The notes: generated by a model from the letters alone, not told the origin. 19,743 bases of DNA from Rhodocyclaceae bacterium UBA1310 (GCA_002307175.1 DBTS01000155.1:1-19743), one strand, 5' to 3'; counted from the first letter of the stretch, positions 1 through 6,864 are shown. Program-made: numbers and translations.

Positions 1-65
1 AAGACGAAAAACAGAGGGAACCTCAATTTGCACTCCCACCTGCTGTGACTTAGGCTTTCAAATTC

Positions 66-129
66 GTCCATCGGGATTCTCCTTTTGAGTGTGCTTGGCG
101 GCTCACTCTTTGAGTTTCCCAGATGGACG
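66..129. repeat. Imperfect long inverted repeat
   Basis: CGTCCATC (66-73) is the reverse complement of GATGGACG (122-129), and the match continues inward as GGGA against TCCC with small gaps. The whole could fold into a hairpin of about 64 nt. It lies just beyond the 3' end of the minus-strand GYF_2-like gene. The arms are long for chance, but there is no T-run, so a simple intrinsic terminator is not indicated. Nothing else is seen in bases 1-147. Confidence 0.35.
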
Positions 130-147
130 TCTGCAAACGTCAAACTT

Positions 148-471
148 CTACTGCCTCCCCGGCAGAGCCGGGGGATTTCCCGAATGGTTTAATATATCTA
201 AGCGCCTAGCCAGATAGCGCCGCCATGCACCGGCAGGCATCTGGCCCGCCACCAGAGGCGTCTCCGCCGACTCCGGCTCCGCGGGCCGCAGATGTTTGGC
301 AGCCTCTTCCCTGAATACCTCAATATCGCAAACAGTGGCCCAATCCTCAGAGCCCACCACGTGCGCTCGGCTCTGCGGACCAACACTGCCTTTTCGGATA
401 CGAACCAGCATTTCTTCTTCAGGCATCGGCCCCAGCACTTCACCGTCGCACACACACACCCACATTGGCAT
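148..471 (-). CDS. GYF_2 (DUF4339)-like domain protein
   Basis: A 107-aa protein with no signal peptide or membrane segment. Residues 4-54 follow the GYF_2 pattern: Trp-Val near the start, a DG-x-x-x-GP turn, a helix (EEEMLVRIRKG), then a strand and a Trp about 40 residues after the first (SEDW). GYF_2 domains are thought to mediate protein contacts and often sit on bacterial membrane proteins; here the domain stands alone with a tail rich in Pro, Glu and Arg. The start at 471 has a weak purine-rich GAGAG upstream; Met3 is an alternative. The last codons run through a perfect GC hairpin, CCCCGGC-AGA-GCCGGGG (157-173), so the C-terminus may partly reflect an RNA structure. It is divergent from the zinc-ribbon pair. 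Function unknown. Confidence 0.6.
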   Translation of the reverse strand: MPMWVCVCDGEVLGPMPEEEMLVRIRKGSVGPQSRAHVVGSEDWATVCDIEVFREEAAKHLRPAEPESAETPLVAGQMPAGAWRRYLARRLDILNHSGNPPALPGRQ

Positions 472-701
472 ACCAATCTCTCATTCATATCAGCCATCAC
501 GCTCGCAGCCTACCGCTCGTAGCGGCAGGACCCCACCCACGTACAAGGGACCTTCCCGTGTCTGCCTCTCGATTTTAAGCGAAAATACCGTCAATCCATG
601 ACTCAGGCAACCCGTGGCATCCACCGACCATCATCTGATCTGACAGAGGCTTCCCACGCATCACCCAAAACCGCGCAGGCACCACCATCATGCCACAGGC
701 G

Positions 702-707
702 TATAAT
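702..707 (+). promoter_or_regulatory. Candidate -10 box for the zinc-ribbon pair
   Basis: A perfect TATAAT lies 32 bases upstream of the ATG at 740. No good TTGACA-like box sits 16-18 bases before it, so the promoter would be weak or activator dependent. The rest of 472-739 shows no gene. Confidence 0.35.
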
Positions 708-739
708 CCCAACATATTGCAACATCATGTATATGCTGT

Positions 740-1216
740 ATGCACTGCATTAAATGCGGCTCCAGCCGAATATTTCCTACGCCACTGATCTACCGCAGAG
801 GTCACGGCACTGCACCTGTCGCTTTGGGAGCAGACTCCGTGGATCCGTTTGATGGCAACTACCTCGACGTGACGCCGGAACAGAAGAACCGCCTCTCGCC
901 CGTGGTGCCCGACATGGTGCCGCGCAAGGTTCCCGCTGCAGCGGTGATTGCCGCACCCCCTGCGGCGAACTCGTACGCCGGCCCTGTAATCAGCATCGCC
1001 ATCAGCCTGTTTCTGGCCTTCATGGTTTATGCCTGTGCTGAATCCTGGGGAAGCTATCTCTGCCCTCTGGGCCTCATCCCCGGCATCGTGCATTGCGCAC
1101 TGGCCCTGCGCTACAACCGCGGCCCACATCGCGAACTGATGCACCGCTGGGAGCAATCGATCACGTGCGTCACCTGCGGCCACATCGCCAATGCTCAAGA
1201 GGGCTTGCCATCATGA
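740..1216 (+). CDS. Zinc-ribbon membrane protein (first of paralogous pair)
   Basis: A 158-aa protein with a split zinc ribbon. One CxxC knuckle is at the extreme N-terminus (Cys3, Cys6) and the other near the C-terminus (Cys143, Cys146, in ITCVTCGH). Two hydrophobic stretches lie between them, about residues 82-100 and 105-124. If both segments cross the membrane, both knuckles lie on the same side and could bind one metal ion. The stop codon overlaps the next start (ATGA at 1213-1216), so the two genes are translationally coupled. The next protein has the same plan and the same closing motif (YN-x-GP ... WEQS-x-x-C-x-x-CGH), which indicates a tandem duplication. No strong Shine-Dalgarno is visible before the ATG. 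Function unknown. Confidence 0.7.
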   Translation: MHCIKCGSSRIFPTPLIYRRGHGTAPVALGADSVDPFDGNYLDVTPEQKNRLSPVVPDMVPRKVPAAAVIAAPPAANSYAGPVISIAISLFLAFMVYACAESWGSYLCPLGLIPGIVHCALALRYNRGPHRELMHRWEQSITCVTCGHIANAQEGLPS

Positions 1217-1608
1217 ACTGCAAGCAATGCGGCTCGCGCCACCTCAAGACCCTGCCCTACGTGCGCGAAATGGGCACTTACTCCATCGAAAATGGCAGCA
1301 CACCGGACGATGACGACTCTCCCTACGACACCTGCTACACCGAGCTTGCCAAGACCGCCTGCCCGCCGCAGCGCGCCCGCCAGGTGGCAAGCACCGTCGG
1401 CATCATCATCGGTATCGTGATCATGCTCTTCGCCCTGCTGTTCGGCATCATCGCGCTCGCCATCGGCCTGCTGATCCTCATCCCCAGCGTATGGTGCGCC
1501 TGCCGGAACTTCCTCTATAACACCGGCCCCTACCCGCAGCAGTACGCCCTCTGGGAACAAAGCTTCATCTGCATCGACTGCGGGCACGTGGCTGGCACAC
1601 TGGACTGA
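1213..1608 (+). CDS. Zinc-ribbon membrane protein (second of paralogous pair)
   Basis: A 131-aa protein. CxxC knuckles are at Cys3/Cys6 and Cys120/Cys123, an acidic patch (PDDDD) at about 31-35, and a long hydrophobic stretch at about 58-95 can form two membrane segments. I chose the ATG at 1213 because it places the CxxC at the very N-terminus as in the upstream paralogue and gives the ATGA overlap; a longer in-frame reading to 1093 would run deep into the upstream gene. The closing region (YNTGPYPQQYALWEQSFIC then CGH) matches that of the first protein. Both ends probably fold together into one zinc ribbon on one face of the membrane. Partner and role are unknown. Confidence 0.7.
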   Translation: MNCKQCGSRHLKTLPYVREMGTYSIENGSTPDDDDSPYDTCYTELAKTACPPQRARQVASTVGIIIGIVIMLFALLFGIIALAIGLLILIPSVWCACRNFLYNTGPYPQQYALWEQSFICIDCGHVAGTLD

Positions 1609-1692
1609 GGCGCTCCAGTTTCGATCTGGCGCAAGGACCGCGAACCGCTAATGGTGCATCATTGCTCCATGGAAATCGCCCGTCTCCCCGCC

Positions 1693-2622
1693 ATGAAATA
1701 CCTGTTCGGCCCCGTCAATTCACGCCGCCTGGGCAAATCACTGGGCATTGACCTGCTGCCCTTCAAGACCTGCTCGCTCGACTGCATCTACTGCGAATGC
1801 GGCTGGACGACCACCCGCACGCTGGAGCGCCGCGAATGGGTGCCCACCGATGCGGTGCAGGCCGAGCTTGATAGCGTGCTCGCCAGCCACCCGGATATTG
1901 ACTACGTCACCTTCTCCGGCTCGGGCGAGCCCACGCTGCACAGCGGCATCGGCCGCGTCATCACGCATCTGAAAACCCACTACCCGCAGCACAAGGTGGC
2001 CGTGCTCACGAATGCCACACTGCTCGGCGACAAAGCCGTGCAGGCCGAGCTGCACGCGGCCGACCTCGTGGTGCCCTCACTGGATGCCGCCACGCGCAAA
2101 GCCTTTGCCCGTGTCTGCCGCCCGGTGCGTGGCGTGCATGTGGAAAAGCTCATCGACGGCATTGCCGAATTCCGCCAAAGCTACCCTGGCCTGATGCTGC
2201 TCGAAGTCTTCATCGCCCCGGGCATCAACGATTCCGAAGCCGACCTCGCCGCCCTCAAGGCCGCCGCCGAGCGCATCGCGCCAGACGCCATCCAGCTCAA
2301 CAGCCTCGACCGCCCCGCCCCCGAGCCAGGCCTCGTCAGCGTTGCCAGTAGCGAACAGATCGAAGCCATCCGTGCCTACCTGCACCCCCTGCAGGTGCAG
2401 ATCGTGCGCAAGCGTGCCGCCGATGAACCCGCCCCATGGGACAGCACCGCGATCTTCCGCGAAATCCTCGCCGTCATCGACAAGGGCATCTCCGAGATCA
2501 CGCGCCTTGCAGTCGCCACCGGCATCCGCGAAGGCGACCTCGCCAAAACCCTGCAACGCATGGCCGCCCAGCAGCTCGTGATCATCGATGGCAGTACTGG
2601 TGCCGTACAGCGGCGGTATTAA
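1693..2622 (+). CDS. Radical SAM protein, COG0731 type
   Basis: A 309-aa radical SAM enzyme. The [4Fe-4S]-binding signature CxxxCxxC is at Cys27, Cys31 and Cys34 (CSLDCIYC), after the FGPVNSRRLG N-terminus typical of COG0731, the group that includes archaeal wyosine-type tRNA enzymes. GSGEP at about 76-80 is the SAM-amine-binding motif. The last 60 residues or so look like a winged-helix domain, as in many bacterial members. The substrate of bacterial members is not established, so tRNA modification should not be assumed. Upstream in-frame ATGs at 1651 and 1669 exist, but relatives start at this MKxLFGPV position; no start has a strong ribosome site. It is 84 bases after the zinc-ribbon pair and may share its transcript. 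Confidence 0.9.
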   Translation: MKYLFGPVNSRRLGKSLGIDLLPFKTCSLDCIYCECGWTTTRTLERREWVPTDAVQAELDSVLASHPDIDYVTFSGSGEPTLHSGIGRVITHLKTHYPQHKVAVLTNATLLGDKAVQAELHAADLVVPSLDAATRKAFARVCRPVRGVHVEKLIDGIAEFRQSYPGLMLLEVFIAPGINDSEADLAALKAAAERIAPDAIQLNSLDRPAPEPGLVSVASSEQIEAIRAYLHPLQVQIVRKRAADEPAPWDSTAIFREILAVIDKGISEITRLAVATGIREGDLAKTLQRMAAQQLVIIDGSTGAVQRRY

Positions 2623-2657
2623 ATCCGCATCAGACTGCCGATGTACTACACGATTTG

Positions 2658-2731
2658 CGTAGAGCGCCGCGTAGCGGAAATAATGCAGCAAAGCGGAATT
2701 GCACGAGTCAAGCCTCCGCTGGAGAGCGCAA
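2658..2731. repeat. Dispersed repeat, subfamily 2, copy 1
   Basis: This segment aligns over its full length (roughly three quarters identical by eye) with 16490-16563. Shared blocks include CGTAG, AGCGGAA, AATGCAGC, AAGCG, AATTGC, TCAAGCCTCCGC and GGAG. It lies between two convergent genes. The flanks (2623-2853) hold no gene and no clear terminator. Confidence 0.6.
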
Positions 2732-2853
2732 TCTGATCGTTGCCGCTATCCTCCGTAGCAGCGCCCATCTTACCTCTCCCCTGTAACCCAACCTGACACA
2801 GCCCCGGCACAGTAGTTTCGGGATTTGGCCGGTCGCTGGGTGCTAATTCGCCC

Positions 2854-3231
2854 TCACACCTCCCCATCAATCAACACATGTTCTTCGGTAAAGAACGCGG
2901 AGGAATTGGCAAGATCAATGAAGCGCGATTCATCCTCGACGAACATCGTGCGCAGTTTCTGCCCTTCGGGGGAATTGATGGCGGCCAGGAAGTCCGCTTC
3001 GGAAGCCCACCAGATTTCACCCACGCCATCGTAGGCTGGCTGCGTGCCGCGTGAGGCCTGAAGGTTGGTGTTAAGTGGCGTATCGAGCGTATGGCTCTGC
3101 ACGTAACGCACGGCGTGGTAAACATGGGCATACTGGCGAAACAGCGGGCCGTGATGATGCAGCCAGTAATCAGAGAATTCCTCGCGAGACATGGCAGGGT
3201 TGCGACGCGCGCACATGACGAATTTGATCAT
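2854..3231 (-). CDS. EthD domain-containing protein
   Basis: A 125-aa protein of the EthD/dimeric alpha-beta barrel type. The opening, MIKFVMCARRNPAMSREEF followed by YWLHHHGPL, is the family hallmark: a beta strand, then MSREEFxxYWxxHHGPL. Conserved aromatic positions follow (YDGVGEIWW) and the fold closes at FFTEEHVLIDG. EthD was first described next to a cytochrome P450 system for ethyl tert-butyl ether breakdown; most relatives are uncharacterised small enzymes or accessory proteins acting on small molecules. The start is well supported by AAGGAG about 8 bases upstream. The gene is alone, behind a promoter with a palindrome in its spacer, which suggests inducible control. The substrate cannot be told. 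Confidence 0.85.
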   Translation of the reverse strand: MIKFVMCARRNPAMSREEFSDYWLHHHGPLFRQYAHVYHAVRYVQSHTLDTPLNTNLQASRGTQPAYDGVGEIWWASEADFLAAINSPEGQKLRTMFVEDESRFIDLANSSAFFTEEHVLIDGEV

Positions 3232-3265
3232 GATGAAGCTCCTTGCAGATGATTGGGAACTTCAC

Positions 3266-3295
3266 TGTAAAGTCTGACAGCACTGTTAGAGTCAA
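3266..3295 (-). promoter_or_regulatory. Promoter with embedded operator for the EthD gene
   Basis: On the minus strand TTGACT (3295-3290) and TTTACA (3271-3266) are separated by 18 bases. Nearly the whole spacer is a 16-bp imperfect palindrome, CTGACAGCACTGTTAG on the plus strand (3274-3289), with one mismatched pair. A dimeric repressor bound there would cover the RNA polymerase site. No adjacent regulator gene is present. Confidence 0.45.
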
Positions 3296-3498
3296 GCATG
3301 AAGCCAAAGTTACCAAATCGGATTCGCGACGGTGACACAAAACATTAACAACGCAGTACGCTTGCGCGCGGGCAAGCATTTTCAGGCATTCGCCGCAGGT
3401 TGACATGGTTTTCAACCTTTCATCCAGACAAAACTACCGTTCATCCTTTTTTTAACAATTAGGCACGTCTTCTGGCTGGTACACGGGGGCTTATTTGT

Positions 3499-3504
3499 TA
3501 CAAT
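3499..3504 (+). promoter_or_regulatory. Extended -10 promoter of the candidate sRNA
   Basis: TACAAT preceded by TGT gives an extended -10 element (TGnTACAAT), which can work with a poor -35 box. Transcription would begin near 3511, just before two hairpins that end in a T-run. Confidence 0.45.
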
Positions 3505-3510
3505 GTTTGT

Positions 3511-3588
3511 GTGTGAATGCCTTAGAAGGCATTAGCGCGACGAGAGAATTCACTACGGGCCGTTCCTTAGGAGCCGCCCGTTTTTTTT
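3511..3588 (+). ncRNA. Candidate small RNA with two hairpins
   Basis: The interval is bounded by an extended -10 promoter and a strong intrinsic terminator, giving a predicted transcript of about 78 nt. Hairpin 1 is a perfect palindrome, AATGCCTTAGAAGGCATT (3516-3533). A single-stranded linker (3534-3554) follows, then the terminator hairpin. Both loops carry CCTTAG. No open reading frame with a ribosome site fits inside. The linker would be the natural pairing region if it acts on mRNAs, but that is inference. It does not match the general layout of 6S, SRP, RNase P or tmRNA. It lies in the otherwise gene-free stretch 3232-3782, where nothing else is seen. Confidence 0.5.
3555..3588 (+). terminator. 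Intrinsic terminator
   Basis: Outer stem ACGGGC (3555-3560) pairs with GCCCGT (3576-3581). Inside, GTTCC pairs with GGAGC around the loop TTA, with one C-C mismatch between the two stems. A run of eight T follows (3581-3588). This is the best intrinsic terminator in the window. Confidence 0.8.
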
Positions 3589-3782
3589 GGCTCGTTCCGT
3601 TCGCTCATTCCTTTAGCCCGTTCCGACACAAACCTCAGCCGCAGCAAACAACAAGACTTGCCGGAGAGAGCAAAATCCAGACAGTTGCACAGGCTTGCGG
3701 TGCCCCCGAAGTTTGGCTTCCATGCATACCCGTCACTTTCAGCGCAGAAAGTCCCTGCCCCACTTGCACCAGATTCTGCCCC

Positions 3783-4451
3783 TCAAGCCGGATAACAGCT
3801 GCGGTAGGATGGGCAGCGCGGGCAGGCGGGCGGAATCAGGCCGCCAAGCCCCACCCCCAGGCGCTCGCCAAGCAAGGCAAACAGAAAGCGCTTCCATTTC
3901 AAATTGGCGACATTGAGCGCATGCAGACGCGGAAAGCACTGTGCGATAAGCGCAGACAACTCATCGCGCGCAGCAAAGCCCATGTCCTGCCACAAATGAC
4001 GCTCACCATGGCATGCCGCCGCAATGGCCTGCGCAAGGCAGCGGATCGCCACGTGATCTGCCTCTCGGAACCCCCACAGCAAAGCTGCCAGTGCATTGAA
4101 ATGCGTAGGCACCCATTGGGCCATCAAGACATCTGGCACCTCGGAGACCAGCCACTGTGCCTCCGGCCGCAACAGCTCACGAAAAGCCTGCGTCGGCAAA
4201 CCCAGCGTCACGGCAAACAAAGGCAGGTCCCCCGCCCCGGCAGCCCGTGCCACGCGCAGGCTCGCCTCCAGCGCCACCACCAGATCCGGAGCCCCTCCGC
4301 CAACAGCCAGATGCCGGCGCTGCACCACGCCGAAATTTGAAACATCCACAGACGGCAGGCCGAGCGGCCAATCGTACTCTCCAATCGCTTCCAGATTCGT
4401 CCGCATGATTTTCGTTATAGCATTTTTGACATTGCGCAACCCGAAAAACAT
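3783..4451 (-). CDS. NifQ-like protein
   Basis: A 222-aa protein (or 207 aa from the ATG at 4406) resembling NifQ, an iron-sulfur protein that supplies molybdenum for FeMo-cofactor synthesis. Evidence is the conserved block GERHLWQDMG (about 149-158), then ARDELSALIAQCFPRL, then NLKWKRFLF, then a C-terminal cysteine cluster. NifQ normally ends in C-x4-C-x2-C-x5-C. Here Cys210, Cys213 and Cys219 are present but the first position is Leu205, and no other Cys lies nearby. No nif, molybdenum-transport or cofactor gene is adjacent. NifQ-like proteins also occur outside nitrogen fixers. Cluster binding may be altered, or the protein may serve another molybdenum pathway. No start has a good ribosome site. 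Confidence 0.8.
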   Translation of the reverse strand: MFFGLRNVKNAITKIMRTNLEAIGEYDWPLGLPSVDVSNFGVVQRRHLAVGGGAPDLVVALEASLRVARAAGAGDLPLFAVTLGLPTQAFRELLRPEAQWLVSEVPDVLMAQWVPTHFNALAALLWGFREADHVAIRCLAQAIAAACHGERHLWQDMGFAARDELSALIAQCFPRLHALNVANLKWKRFLFALLGERLGVGLGGLIPPACPRCPSYRSCYPA

Positions 4452-4720
4452 GCCGCAAAGCGTCGCGCCTCAGGCAACGCAACACGGCAAAGTCTCCATG
4501 GGCAAGCTCGGAGTATAAGACCGATTGGGGAAAAACAGCCAATTCTGGCGGGTCGCAAATAGATCAGTCCCCCAAAAAAAACCCGTGCCTGTAAACAGAG
4601 GGGCGGCCTTCAGACTTTCGTGTTGGCAAGCAGTACGCTCTCGCCTATCACACTGCAGCGAACGAAGTGGAAAACCCACGCGTGAAAGAGCACAAACCAG
4701 AATCGGCACGCCAAACATCA

Positions 4721-4944
4721 ACCACACACAAGCCTGAAGAACCAAAAATGGCTCATCCGACTTTAGTGTGGGTTACAACACAGGCCGACACGTGTTTCGT
4801 AGATACAAGGGTGGCGCAGCGAACAATGAGCGTTAGCAAATTGCACCTTCCGCGTGATTTTGCGAGCGCTCACTCGTTCGATGCAATTCGCGCAGCGGAG
4901 AGCGCGACAATGCACGCCTGACCCACACTAAAGCCTGAAGAGCC
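4721..4944. repeat. Composite direct and inverted repeat region
   Basis: CTTTAGTGTGGGT (4761-4773) and ACCCACACTAAAG (4921-4933) are a perfect 13-bp inverted pair 173 bp end to end. In addition 4721-4743 and 4921-4944 are near-identical direct repeats containing AGCCTGAAGA. The same units recur at 16114-16164. The stretch 4452-5050 holds this structure, a GTAGGG-family repeat and a hairpin, and no gene I would call. The inverted ends suggest a small non-autonomous element, but no target duplication was identified. Confidence 0.5.
4808..4858. repeat. GTAGGG-family repeat copy
   Basis: The core GGCGCAGCGAACAATGAGCG, then TTAGCAAATTGCACC, matches the reverse complement of 11491-11533 closely. 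The following CTTCCGCGTG is also found after the copy at 11587-11618. The unit is the usual form of these elements: complementary GGGTG.../...TTGCACC ends around an AGCG core. Confidence 0.6.
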
Positions 4945-5004
4945 CAAATAAAGCACCTGACGATCACCTCAGTCGCCCTTCACTCTCCTTCCCGGCCAGC
5001 GTCA

Positions 5005-5038
5005 GCGCGCCCGGCACCTGTGCATGGGCCGGGCGCGC
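5005..5038 (-). terminator. Strong GC hairpin after the membrane-protein gene
   Basis: GCGCGCCCGGC (5005-5015) and GCCGGGCGCGC (5028-5038) form a perfect 11-bp stem with a 12-nt loop, 12 bases past the stop codon of the gene ending at 5051. There is no T-run after it on the minus strand. It may protect the 3' end or contribute to termination, and it marks the end of the minus-strand locus. Confidence 0.5.
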
Positions 5039-5050
5039 CGAGGCAACAAT

Positions 5051-5590
5051 TCATCCGCCGGTCTCAGTCAGCACAAGTGAATGCAGCAGATTTGCTTTGC
5101 TGCTGAAGGTTTGCAGGCGATATTGTTGCGGAGACATGCCTTCCGGCTTATCAAGCACCATCGAACCGCCGAGAAGCGCATCACACTTGCCCCCACTAGG
5201 CTTAACCGCAAAGGTATTGCCCTTATCAGGATTGCCCGGCTGGCGCAGAGGGCTACCGGTCAGCGTGCATGCATAGCCGACACCGGAAATATGCACCACG
5301 GCGTTTTTATTCTCATATCTCAGCGTGAACAGCAGCTTCACATCCTTTTCCATCAGAGTACCCTCCCAGTGCCGCGCCTCCAGGGTGCTCGCGGTGGCCG
5401 GTGCCGCAGACGGCGCCGCTTTTGCGGCAAATGCAAACCCGGCTGCACCAATGACCACAAGTACGGCAAGAAACGCATAAAGCATACCTCTGCGGCGGGA
5501 AGCCGGGGCGTCAGGCGATGGCACGCCAAACTGCTCAAGAGCACGAACAATCGACACATCATCCAGCAGGAACAGACTTTTTTGACCCAT
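5051..5590 (-). CDS. Single-pass membrane protein of the DUF2589/GH108 locus
   Basis: A 179-aa protein. A short cytoplasmic N-terminus (1-35, with an RRR stop at 32-34) precedes one hydrophobic segment at about 36-56, then an Ala/Pro/Ser linker and a globular domain from about 69 to the end. Positive charge before the segment suggests that the C-terminal domain is periplasmic. Cys108 and Cys136 could form a disulfide there. I chose the ATG at 5590 because AAGGGG lies 7 bases upstream; an in-frame extension further upstream overlaps the previous gene and has unlikely composition. It is the last gene of the locus, 41 bases after the Stv-like gene. No family recognised; a membrane anchor or envelope partner for the locus is inference. 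Confidence 0.7.
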   Translation of the reverse strand: MGQKSLFLLDDVSIVRALEQFGVPSPDAPASRRRGMLYAFLAVLVVIGAAGFAFAAKAAPSAAPATASTLEARHWEGTLMEKDVKLLFTLRYENKNAVVHISGVGYACTLTGSPLRQPGNPDKGNTFAVKPSGGKCDALLGGSMVLDKPEGMSPQQYRLQTFSSKANLLHSLVLTETGG

Positions 5591-5631
5591 GATCCAATCC
5601 CCTTCGCATAAAATAATCCGCAAAATCCCCT

Positions 5632-6120
5632 TTACTGCAATCTCGCAACGTTGCCCGAGACCTGATTTGCACATGCCGACCAGAACACGCGAAGCTTGCG
5701 CCCCGCCTTCACCTCGCGGGCAATTGCCGCACCAATGGCGTGACTGCTGGCCAGCAGCTCGCTGAGACGGATATCCCGATCCACCGTCACCACGTTCAGC
5801 CTCGGCCCGATCACCTGGCGCCCCCAATCTGCAAGGCTTTCCAGACTATGCAAAATCAGATCCGGCGCCGACACACCATCACGATAGGGCGCGGCGGGAA
5901 TCCAATCAGAATTTCCGCTACCGTTGGCGTGATGCAGCACAAGTTTCGCGATGGTTTCCTGCCGGATCAGTGCGGCAGCCACCCCGCACTCAAGCGTGTA
6001 ACCCACGGGTTGCAGGATGTAGAGCTCCACTTCCGGTGGCAGAAGGAAATTATCAGCACCTCCCAGATAAGAACCATGCCCTATGAGCACAATGTCATTG
6101 TTAGTCACTTTGATAGTCAT
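5632..6120 (-). CDS. Stv-like domain protein
   Basis: A 162-aa soluble protein with no signal peptide. The opening DIVLIGHGSYLGGADNFLLPPEVELYILQPVG and the late motif LRVFWSACANQVSGN resemble proteins now named 'putative adhesin Stv domain', a family mostly without experimental function; this assignment is from memory of the motifs. The GHG and the Trp-Ser-Ala-Cys are the most conserved-looking points. It lies 56 bases after the third DUF2589-like gene and 41 before the membrane-protein gene, with AAGG about 9-10 bases before the ATG. The family name suggests adhesion, but absence of an export signal argues against assuming surface location. It may act inside the cell or leave with the products of neighbouring genes. 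Confidence 0.7.
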   Translation of the reverse strand: MTIKVTNNDIVLIGHGSYLGGADNFLLPPEVELYILQPVGYTLECGVAAALIRQETIAKLVLHHANGSGNSDWIPAAPYRDGVSAPDLILHSLESLADWGRQVIGPRLNVVTVDRDIRLSELLASSHAIGAAIAREVKAGRKLRVFWSACANQVSGNVARLQ

Positions 6121-6176
6121 GTTCGAAACCCTTCAAATGGATCAAGTTGGGGCGATAGACAAGCCAGCAATCCCGC

Positions 6177-6596
6177 TCAGAGAACACCATCGCCATCGTC
6201 ACTGTTGCTCACCGGCCTTCCAGCGATGTTCTGAAGCAGTTTCCCGTCCAGCAAGACATCTGTTTTCAACGGCTGGCTGCCGTAGAGGCGGATTTGCACA
6301 GGGAGGCACTTCGGCGTGCGCCAGAAATGTCTCCGGCACAGTGCCAACCCATATTTCCCGCGTCGGTGATACAGCTCACAATCGAAACTCAAAGTCAGTT
6401 CAGAAATTGAAAATGCTGTTGAAGCCGATACACTTGCCGAGCCCAGCACAGATAAAATCTCCAGAGCCCGCCGGGCGGAGCCAGATTCCGCCGGCTCACC
6501 GCTCAGTGCGGCCAGACTGTCTGCGTGATCACGGGCGGCCTGCATGCTGTCATACAGCGCCACCAGCAGATCCCGCAGCGAAGGGGTGTTGCGCAT
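6177..6596 (-). CDS. Divergent DUF2589-like protein (third member)
   Basis: A 139-aa protein. Its N-terminal helix SLRDLLVALYDSMQAARDHAD (6-26) parallels LTLKDLLEALSGAVIGAQDRIE of DUF2589-B. Its SISELTLSFDCEL (63-75) parallels the core strands LQIREVDIEFDVEL of B and LSITTVDVTFDMEV of A. I therefore read it as a reduced or diverged family member. The later part has Cys-rich basic segments (ALCRRHFWRTPKC) and a strand pair around LLDGKLL. The ATG at 6596 is preferred because AGGAG sits 7 bases upstream, while the ATG at 6602 would be only 1 base from it. The upstream gene ends 10 bases before. Function unknown. Confidence 0.65.
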   Translation of the reverse strand: MRNTPSLRDLLVALYDSMQAARDHADSLAALSGEPAESGSARRALEILSVLGSASVSASTAFSISELTLSFDCELYHRRGKYGLALCRRHFWRTPKCLPVQIRLYGSQPLKTDVLLDGKLLQNIAGRPVSNSDDGDGVL

Positions 6597-6606
6597 GGGC
6601 ATACTC

Positions 6607-6864
6607 CTACTCGGCCAGCCAATACGGTCGCCGGACAAATCCGATGTGGTAGCACAGCCATTGCAACACCACCTGATGCTCGCCGACCTGAAGCACCGTG
6701 AAGCTCTTCTCCACAGCAATGATGCTGCCATGCGGCGAATCAGACAGGCATCGGTTAAGCAACGCCTCTGCCTCCTCCACTTCCTCACGCGTGCGTATCT
6801 GTGCGGGGTTATCACTCCCCACAACAATCCTTTTGACGAATTTGACTTCGGTCAGGTCGAGCAT
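6607..6864 (-). CDS. Small protein of the DUF2589/GH108 locus
   Basis: An 85-aa protein, no membrane segment or signal peptide. It has a charged helix (REEVEEAEALLNRCL, about 26-40), then a Gly-Ser-Ile-Ile-Ala-Val-Glu-Lys stretch and a C-terminal half of alternating hydrophobic residues (FTVLQVGEHQVVLQWLCYHIGF). That layout suits a small alpha/beta fold. AGGGGA lies 7 bases before the ATG. It sits 24 bases after DUF2589-A and 10 bases before the third DUF2589-like gene, so it is almost certainly co-transcribed. I do not recognise the family. Confidence 0.65.
   Translation of the reverse strand: MLDLTEVKFVKRIVVGSDNPAQIRTREEVEEAEALLNRCLSDSPHGSIIAVEKSFTVLQVGEHQVVLQWLCYHIGFVRRPYWLAE

Noticed and set aside
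157..173. CCCCGGC-AGA-GCCGGGG as a separate terminator
   Set aside because: It lies inside the last codons of the GYF_2-like gene and has no T-run; it is mentioned under that gene instead.
725..1198. Minus-strand frame opposite the first zinc-ribbon gene
   Set aside because: Shadow frame with His/Arg-rich composition; the plus strand has CxxC motifs, membrane segments and a coupled paralogue.
3470..3504. Sigma-54 promoter before the sRNA (TGGTAC)
   Set aside because: The partner GC element (TTGCA-like) is not at the required spacing; an extended -10 sigma-70 promoter fits better.
3495..4340. Long plus-strand open frame of 281 codons
   Set aside because: It begins inside the candidate sRNA, runs antisense through the NifQ-like gene, has no ribosome site and has a composition (Gln/Arg/Pro/His-rich) typical of a shadow frame.
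4721..4944. CRISPR-like array from the repeated AGCCTGAAGA and CTTTAGTGTGGG units
   Set aside because: Only two or three units, in mixed orientation and irregular spacing, and no cas genes.
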